NCBI GenBank assembly: GCA_937899145.1
Contig: CALBPW010000259.1
Location: 1 to 9,407, forward strand
Length of the DNA stretch: 9,407 nt
Reading direction: 5' to 3'
Origin: an uncultured Bacteroidota bacterium
GTDB taxonomy: Bacteria; Bacteroidota; Bacteroidia; Bacteroidales; SZUA-534
In this document: piece by piece, positions 5,366 to 9,407 of the stretch
How the letters are laid out: each line of letters starts with the position of its first letter
Position numbering within the stretch: position 1 is the first letter of the stretch
Notes under the pieces: model-generated
The model's input: only the letters and a program-made list of their open reading frames with translations
The model's database searches: none
Told to the model about the DNA's origin: nothing
Program-made: the position numbers and the translations under genes

Positions 5366-6799
5366 ATGAAATTTTGGGCAGTTGTCATATTAAGTTTTAC
5401 CTTTTGCTTGTCGGTTGTCGCTCAACAAGAAATTGACGATGATTATCTTTCGATATTACTTACTGAAGAAGAAGAACACTCAAGCGCGGCGTTCAAGCCG
5501 GTTATCGGCTTTGGTGTAGGTAATTTCTCGTTTTATGGCGATGTCGCCGATTATTTTAAATCGCCAATCAACGGACTAACATCGTATCGGTTTTTGCTAA
5601 GCCGCAATATCAATAAATATTTCGACATTGAATTTCATGGCACAATTGGCAAAGTTGGCGGTAGTGTATATAATGCTGAAAATGAGACTAAAATAGATTT
5701 TTCGGATTGCATGGCTGATGGCAAATTGAGTGCCGATCGCATTAAGTTGAACCGCGAAATGGGAAAACTTGATGTTGAAGATATGAAAAGTGTCGCGAAT
5801 TTCCGCTCGCAGATATTTACAGGCGGCGTTTCGGTGGTTTACAATTTCAACCATCTGCTTGAGCGCAAACGCCCTATACACCCATATATATCGTTAGGTG
5901 TCGAATTTTTTCAGTTTGCGTCAAAAGGCGATATGTTTGGAGCAAATGCCGATGGTAAAAAAAATACCGAAGCGTATAATTATTGGGCTGACGGTACAAT
6001 CCGTAATTCAAATGGCGACCTGATGACGCGCGATTACGACTATGAGACCGACCTCCGCAGCCTCGACCTTTATGGCTATGGCGATTATTCGAAAACAAGT
6101 ATCGCTATCCCCATCGATTTAGGCTTGAACATAACCATTACCGACCGTGTAACATGCCGATTTGGTACTGCTGCTCATTTCCCGTTTACCGATTATGTTG
6201 ATAATGTGAAAGGCGGAAAAGGCTGGAAGAATGATATTGTACTCAATACCTACGTTTCGTTGTCGTTCGACTTGTTCTCGCGCGATGAGGAGATAGCTGC
6301 CGTTGAAAACTTCAAAAATCTTAAATTCACTGTTACCGACCACTTAGACGAAGACGGCGATGGTGTTGACGACTTCAACGATGAATGTCCGGGAACTCCG
6401 GAAGGAGTGAAGGTTAATAACAATGGCTGCCCAATCGACTCTGATAAAGATGGTGTGCCTGATTATCTTGATAAAGAGGAAGATACACCTTACGGCTCAA
6501 TAGTTAGCTCAAGTGGTATTCGCATGACCGATGCTCAGATAATCACTCTTATTTATAATCCTGACGCTGTCGGACATAATGAAACACGCGTTTATTCAGA
6601 AACATCAGAAGGATCGGCGGCAACTGATTCAAATAAACCAAAAGGTATTCCTGAAAAATTCAAGAGCGTAGATAAAAATATGGATAACTACATCTCTCAC
6701 GAAGAACTTCAACAAGCGATTGATCAAATATTTGAGGGGACTTCGAATCTTACTCCCGCTGATATTAACGAGTTGCAGGACTTCTTCTTCGAGCAATGA
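5366..6799 (+). CDS. Outer-membrane beta-barrel-like protein with thrombospondin type 3 repeats and EF-hand
   Basis: The 477-residue protein has a clear signal peptide (MKFWAVVILSFTFCLSVVA, cleavage probably before QQE). Residues about 45-310 alternate aromatic/hydrophobic and polar residues, with Gly-rich turns (VIGFGVGNFSFYGDV, PYISLGVEFF, VLNTYVSLSFDLF), resembling the N-terminal barrel of OmpA-like proteins. Calcium-binding thrombospondin type 3 repeats follow: DEDGDGVDD from residue 328, CPGTPEGV, and DSDKDGVPD from 358. An EF-hand loop lies at D436 to E447 (D-x-N-x-D-N-x-I-x-x-x-E). The usual OmpA peptidoglycan-binding C-terminal domain is missing; the chain ends shortly after the EF-hand. 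ATG at 5366 is preferred to the in-frame GTG at 5360 because it directly begins the signal peptide. It sits 21 bases after the SPOR protein, which could supply the wall-binding function that this protein lacks. Confidence 0.78.
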   Translation: MKFWAVVILSFTFCLSVVAQQEIDDDYLSILLTEEEEHSSAAFKPVIGFGVGNFSFYGDVADYFKSPINGLTSYRFLLSRNINKYFDIEFHGTIGKVGGSVYNAENETKIDFSDCMADGKLSADRIKLNREMGKLDVEDMKSVANFRSQIFTGGVSVVYNFNHLLERKRPIHPYISLGVEFFQFASKGDMFGANADGKKNTEAYNYWADGTIRNSNGDLMTRDYDYETDLRSLDLYGYGDYSKTSIAIPIDLGLNITITDRVTCRFGTAAHFPFTDYVDNVKGGKGWKNDIVLNTYVSLSFDLFSRDEEIAAVENFKNLKFTVTDHLDEDGDGVDDFNDECPGTPEGVKVNNNGCPIDSDKDGVPDYLDKEEDTPYGSIVSSSGIRMTDAQIITLIYNPDAVGHNETRVYSETSEGSAATDSNKPKGIPEKFKSVDKNMDNYISHEELQQAIDQIFEGTSNLTPADINELQDFFFEQ

Positions 6800-6862
6800 T
6801 AGAAAGTTTAGATGGTGCGCTTGTTTGGAGGTTGATATTCAAATTTTCTAAAACCCAACACC

Positions 6863-7327
6863 TTACCTGATTTTATTCATTCTATCTAACTCGCGTTTAG
6901 CATCTTTTTGTTTAATATCTTCGCGCTTGTCATATAGCTTTTTACCACGGGCCAATCCGATATTAACTTTTGCTAAACCTTTATCGTTGATGTACATTGT
7001 GATAGGAACTATTGTGAACCCTTTTTCTTTAATTTTTTTCTCCAGCCGGTTAAGTTCCCGACGGGTTAAAAGTAATTTTCTATCGCCGCGAGGTGTGTGG
7101 TTGTAGTGTGTGCCATATTCATATTCAGCGATATACATATTTTTGATGTACAATTCGCCTTTTTCAAAAAAGCAATACGAGTCATTAATATTCGCTTTGC
7201 CATTCCGTATAGATTTGATTTCGGTGCCAAGTAGCTGAATGCCAGCGTTGAAGGTCTCAATTATCTCGTATAAAAAATGAGCTTTTTTATTGCTGAATTT
7301 TATATTATTGTTAATATTCTGCTTCAT
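6863..7327 (-). CDS. smpB: SsrA-binding protein SmpB
   Basis: SmpB binds tmRNA (SsrA) and delivers it to stalled ribosomes for trans-translation. The 154-residue frame has normal length and the family landmarks in order: N-terminal NKKAHFLYEIIETFNAGI, GTEIKSIRNGKANINDSY, the HYNHTPRGDRKLLL segment, IVPITMYINDKGLAKVNIGLARGKKLYDKRE, and a basic C-terminal tail (IKQKDAKRELDRMNKIR) that inserts into the ribosome. The start ATG overlaps the stop of the upstream Yip1-like gene as ATGA, so the two are translationally coupled. It converges with the outer-membrane protein gene across a 63-base gap in which I saw no convincing terminator. No ssrA gene was recognised nearby. Confidence 0.95.
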   Translation of the reverse strand: MKQNINNNIKFSNKKAHFLYEIIETFNAGIQLLGTEIKSIRNGKANINDSYCFFEKGELYIKNMYIAEYEYGTHYNHTPRGDRKLLLTRRELNRLEKKIKEKGFTIVPITMYINDKGLAKVNIGLARGKKLYDKREDIKQKDAKRELDRMNKIR

Positions 7328-7890
7328 AGTAAAAAATTAATGCAAGCAACAATTGCCCAATGTAATAGTGCCATCGATATAATGGCAGTTAGGGCAACTT
7401 TGCGGTGAGTTTGTTTGCTTATATCGGTATATTCGACTTTTAGCAATAGCCACAAAATGTAGTAGGAGTAAATGTTTAGCAAGGTTAGCATCGGACGTAA
7501 CTTCGGTAGTAACCCACTTGCAAATTCAACCGCCATTACGGGAATGAATGCGTAGGTTATGATATAGAATGTACGAGCCAATTTGTTAGGTAAAGAAAAA
7601 TATTGTAAAATTTCGTTCAACAAAATGGTGTACAATAGTGCCGATGCTGTAAGTATTAAAATTATGGGTGCGGTAACTTTGGTTAGAAAATTTAGAATCT
7701 GACTGAAGTAATAACGGCCAAATATCACATTACCAATAAATTGCGCAAGAATTATAGCAGTTATAAATGGAATTATAATCTCTTTAAAAACTTGACTTAC
7801 GCTTTTATTTTCGCTTGCCAAGCGCACGGTTTCAACTTTTGGTTGCGAAATCAAGTTTTTAATAATGTTAAGTATCAATTGATAATTCAT
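7324..7890 (-). CDS. Yip1-family-like integral membrane protein
   Basis: The 188-residue protein has a polar N-terminal stretch (ISQPKVETVRLASENKSV) and then about five membrane helices. The layout, a short cytoplasmic segment followed by a Yip1-like helical bundle with EILQYFSLPNKLARTFYIITYAFIPVMAVEF in the middle, fits the Yip1 domain proteins common in Bacteroidetes. Their function in bacteria is unknown. The ATG at 7890 is preferred; an in-frame TTG at 7911 would add seven residues without resemblance to a leader. The gene overlaps smpB by ATGA, so the pair forms one leftward operon, divergent from miaA across 59 bases. The link to SmpB is probably positional, not functional. Confidence 0.75.
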   Translation of the reverse strand: MNYQLILNIIKNLISQPKVETVRLASENKSVSQVFKEIIIPFITAIILAQFIGNVIFGRYYFSQILNFLTKVTAPIILILTASALLYTILLNEILQYFSLPNKLARTFYIITYAFIPVMAVEFASGLLPKLRPMLTLLNIYSYYILWLLLKVEYTDISKQTHRKVALTAIISMALLHWAIVACINFLL

Positions 7891-7908
7891 ATCGCAATAA
7901 AAACGCTG

Positions 7909-7916
7909 CAAAATTA
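7909..7916 (-). promoter_or_regulatory. Possible -7 element for the Yip1-smpB operon
   Basis: On the minus strand this reads TAATTTTG, a full match to TAnnTTTG, 18 bases before the ATG at 7890. No TTTG is present at the expected -33 distance, so confidence is low. Confidence 0.25.
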
Positions 7917-7918
7917 AT

Positions 7919-7926
7919 TAAATTCG
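7919..7926 (+). promoter_or_regulatory. Possible -7 element for miaA
   Basis: TAAATTCG differs from TAnnTTTG at one base and ends 23 bases before the miaA ATG. It is followed directly by CAATCATTTGTA, the same 12 bases that follow the -7 element proposed at 3846-3853. No TTTG -33 box is visible at the matching distance. Confidence 0.3.
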
Positions 7927-7949
7927 CAATCATTTGTAATATCCTTTTT

Positions 7950-8882
7950 ATGTCAGACAGATTGCCATTAATCACCATTTTAGGACCAACAGCAACAGGA
8001 AAAACCGCTATAGCTGCCGGTTTGGCGCATGTTATTGATGCTGAAATTATTAGTGCCGATTCGCGTCAAGTTTATCGCCGGATGGATTTGGGAACCGGTA
8101 AGGATTTGGATGATTATCAGATTAATGGCAAATCGATTCCGTATCATTTAATTGATGTTGTCGAACCGGGATATAAATACAATGTTTTTGAGTATCAGCA
8201 AGATTTTTTGAAAGTTTATGCTGAGATTAATTCGCGTTCGAACCGAACTATTCTTTGCGGTGGTAGCGGAATGTATATCGAATCGGTTTTAGATGGCTAC
8301 AAAATGACTGCTGTGCCTGTAAATGAGCGACTTCGTTCAGAATTGGCCGATTATACCGACGCTCAATTAGAGCAACGCTTGCGCTCACTTGAAAAATTGC
8401 ACAACAATGCTGATTTTGAAACACGCCAGCGAACAATTCGTGCGATTGAAATTGCAGAATATCAGCAAAATAATGCAAAATTAATGTCTGACTTCCCTAA
8501 AATAGATTCTGTAATAATAGGTTTGCGTGCCGAACGTGAAATTGTTTGTCAGCGAATATACTATCGCCTAAAACAGCGTCTTCGAAATGGCATGATTGAC
8601 GAAGTGCAAGCCTTGCTCGATAGTGGTATTCAACCTGATGATTTGATTTACTATGGGCTTGAATATAAGTTTATTACGCAATATCTTCAAGGTGAATTCA
8701 GCTACAATTATATGGTTGAACATCTAAACATCGCCATTCGTCAATTTGCTAAACGCCAAATGACGTGGTTTCGTCGTATGGAGCGTAATGGCTTTAAAAT
8801 CAATTGGATTGATGCGGAATTGCCAATGGAAGAAAAAATGCAAATCGCCTTAAAAATTATTGAGCAGAATGATAACAAATAA
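7950..8882 (+). CDS. miaA: tRNA dimethylallyltransferase (MiaA), divergent Bacteroidetes-type paralogue
   Basis: MiaA transfers the dimethylallyl group from DMAPP to N6 of A37 in tRNAs reading UNN codons. The 310-residue frame has the P-loop GPTATGKT (12-19), ADSRQVYRRMDLGTGK (36-51), the IDVVEP motif, the CGGSGMYIESVLDGY motif and the R-T-I-RAIEI motif. The C-terminal FAKRQMTWFRRMER is a strong MiaA signature. Two segments depart from the common form: LGTGKDLDDY replaces the usual IGTAKP, and GLEYK replaces the usual G(Y)(K/R)E region. Many Bacteroidetes carry two MiaA proteins, and I infer that this is the atypical one; substrate preference could differ. ATG at 7950 is preceded by an AT-rich region without a Shine-Dalgarno site, normal for the phylum. 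Its native downstream neighbour is not present because the composition changes at about 8940. Confidence 0.9.
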   Translation: MSDRLPLITILGPTATGKTAIAAGLAHVIDAEIISADSRQVYRRMDLGTGKDLDDYQINGKSIPYHLIDVVEPGYKYNVFEYQQDFLKVYAEINSRSNRTILCGGSGMYIESVLDGYKMTAVPVNERLRSELADYTDAQLEQRLRSLEKLHNNADFETRQRTIRAIEIAEYQQNNAKLMSDFPKIDSVIIGLRAEREIVCQRIYYRLKQRLRNGMIDEVQALLDSGIQPDDLIYYGLEYKFITQYLQGEFSYNYMVEHLNIAIRQFAKRQMTWFRRMERNGFKINWIDAELPMEEKMQIALKIIEQNDNK

Positions 8883-8910
8883 ATTGCATTAAAACAAAAC
8901 CCCAAAATCC

Positions 8911-8932
8911 GCACCTTTCGGGTGTAAATTTG
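8911..8932 (+). promoter_or_regulatory. Orphaned Bacteroidetes-type promoter (TAAATTTG) at the right boundary
   Basis: TAAATTTG at 8925-8932 matches TAnnTTTG fully and is followed by CA, as is common in these promoters. Just before it, CACC (8912-8915) and GGTG (8921-8924) flank TTTCG as a small inverted repeat. No TTTG at the -33 position is evident. The gene this promoter should serve is absent: within about 15 bases the sequence becomes the AT-rich coding end of a dockerin-like protein. Confidence 0.4.
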
Positions 8933-8946
8933 CAGTTGCAAAAAAA

Positions 8947-9249
8947 GTGTTTTATGAAGATAAAGTATTAAATGAAAACGATTATGTGGGGACAGGAATG
9001 GTAATAAAATTGATTATTCAGGGAGTAGAATATGATTCTTTAAATATATGTATTAAGGGAGATTTGGATGGAGATGGAATGATAACTTCTTTAGATAGTG
9101 AGATAATGAATAGTTTGTTACTGGAAACGGAAATATATGATGATTTAGTATATTTTGCAGCAGATATTATTGAAGATGGAGTTATTGCTATGCCAGATGA
9201 TAGAAAGATAAAAAGTTATTTAAATGGAGAAATCTTAGATTTTAAGTAA
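8947..9249 (+). CDS. C-terminal end of a dockerin-like secreted protein (5' end lost at a junction)
   Basis: The frame is open from 8893 but its protein-like part begins near 8947 (VFYEDKVLNENDYVGTG). Residues 1-37 resemble the short beta segment that precedes dockerins in clostridial extracellular proteins (VGTGMVIKL). Residues 39-50 form a calcium loop (D-L-D-G-D-G-M-I-T-S-L-D) and residues 73-84 a second, degraded loop (D-I-I-E-D-G-V-I-A-M-P-D). This is the duplicated loop-helix layout of type I dockerins, which attach enzymes to cohesin scaffoldins or, more loosely, mark secreted glycan-active and adhesin proteins. Such domains normally end long proteins, so the GTG at 8947 is not a credible native start. 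Codon use (ATA, AGA, GGA, TTA) is sharply unlike that of miaA and suggests a low-GC Firmicute. Confidence 0.65.
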   Translation: MFYEDKVLNENDYVGTGMVIKLIIQGVEYDSLNICIKGDLDGDGMITSLDSEIMNSLLLETEIYDDLVYFAADIIEDGVIAMPDDRKIKSYLNGEILDFK

Positions 9250-9364
9250 AATTGTAAAACTATTTGTCAAAAAAGTACTATATCTCTTCTCAAATACTAG
9301 TTATTGTAATAAAATAAAGGTTATAGGGGAATTTTAATTACATATAATTAGATAGGTGACTTAC
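9250..9364 (+). other. AT-rich intergenic stretch with ribosome binding site for the last gene
   Basis: No hairpin good enough for a terminator and no RNA gene were seen. AGGTGA at 9354-9359 stands five bases before the ATG at 9365 and is a usable Shine-Dalgarno site. A TATAAT at 9343-9348 is too close to that site to serve as the -10 box of the same gene unless the leader is almost absent. Confidence 0.5.
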
Positions 9365-9407
9365 ATGTTTAAATATGATGATATAAATATTAATTTCGAT
9401 AAAAATA
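9365..9407 (+). CDS. N-terminal start of an unidentified protein (cut by the window edge)
   Basis: ATG at 9365 follows an AGGTGA ribosome binding site and opens a frame (MFKYDDININFDKN) to the end of the window. Fourteen residues give no family. The AT-rich codon use (ATA, AAT, GAT) matches the dockerin-like gene before it, so both probably come from the same genome. Confidence 0.5.
   Translation, partial: MFKYDDININFDKN

Noticed and set aside
6800..6862. Bidirectional terminator or ssrA between the convergent genes
   Set aside because: The gap is 63 bases, too short for tmRNA, and shows only weak, imperfect pairing.
9343..9348. Perfect TATAAT as promoter of the last gene
   Set aside because: It lies only 16 bases before the ATG and overlaps the space needed for leader and ribosome binding site; no -35 box fits.
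1..9407. CRISPR array, insertion sequence, integrase, toxin-antitoxin or defence genes
   Set aside because: No regularly spaced repeats, transposase or integrase motifs, or terminal inverted repeats were found around the boundaries at 289, 600 or 8940.

Overview
The window is mostly a Bacteroidetes chromosome segment (about 780 to 8940), probably from an anaerobic Bacteroidales-like organism. It is flanked on both sides by DNA that looks as if it comes from other, Firmicutes-like genomes. The Bacteroidetes assignment rests on gene content: a TGS-uridine kinase fusion, a SPOR-domain surface protein paired with a calcium-repeat outer-membrane protein, and a divergent MiaA. It also rests on weak or absent Shine-Dalgarno sites and on several matches to the TTTG / TAnnTTTG promoter type. 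The flanks have strong Shine-Dalgarno sites and different base and codon usage. I read the whole as a mosaic, most simply a chimeric metagenomic contig, although recombination cannot be excluded from sequence alone.

Left flank (1-288): the GC-rich 3' end of an unidentified gene, then a textbook sigma-70-type promoter (TTGCAA, 17 bp, TATACT). Its spacer holds TACCC-TCCCCC-GGGTA, a motif like CsoR/FrmR-family operators. A leader with small hairpins and a good ribosome binding site follows. That ATG opens into the last fifth of UvrA (289-864), not a complete gene. The UvrA piece is itself patched: leucine codons are all TTA/CTA up to base 600, all CTG from about 619 to 711, then CTT and TTA at the end.

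Central segment: the UvrA tail overlaps lrgA, which overlaps lrgB (membrane holin-like or transport pair). A promoter and the TGS-uridine kinase gene follow, ended by a clear rho-independent terminator (3684-3724). Next is a two-gene operon: a secreted protein with two homologous domains, a Pro/Thr linker and a SPOR domain, then a beta-barrel-like protein with thrombospondin-type-3 calcium repeats and an EF-hand. Convergent to these are a Yip1-like membrane protein gene and smpB, overlapping by ATGA and read leftward. miaA is divergent from that pair. The segment ends in a Bacteroidetes-type promoter at 8925-8932 whose own gene is missing.

Right flank (about 8940-9407): very AT-rich, ATA/AGA-rich DNA with the C-terminal end of a dockerin-like secreted protein, a 115-base gap, and the first 14 codons of another gene with a good ribosome binding site.

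No rRNA, tRNA, CRISPR array or insertion sequence was recognised. The points most worth following up are the operator-in-spacer promoter on the left, the SPOR/calcium-repeat envelope pair, and a promoter plus start-site sequence shared between that operon and miaA.
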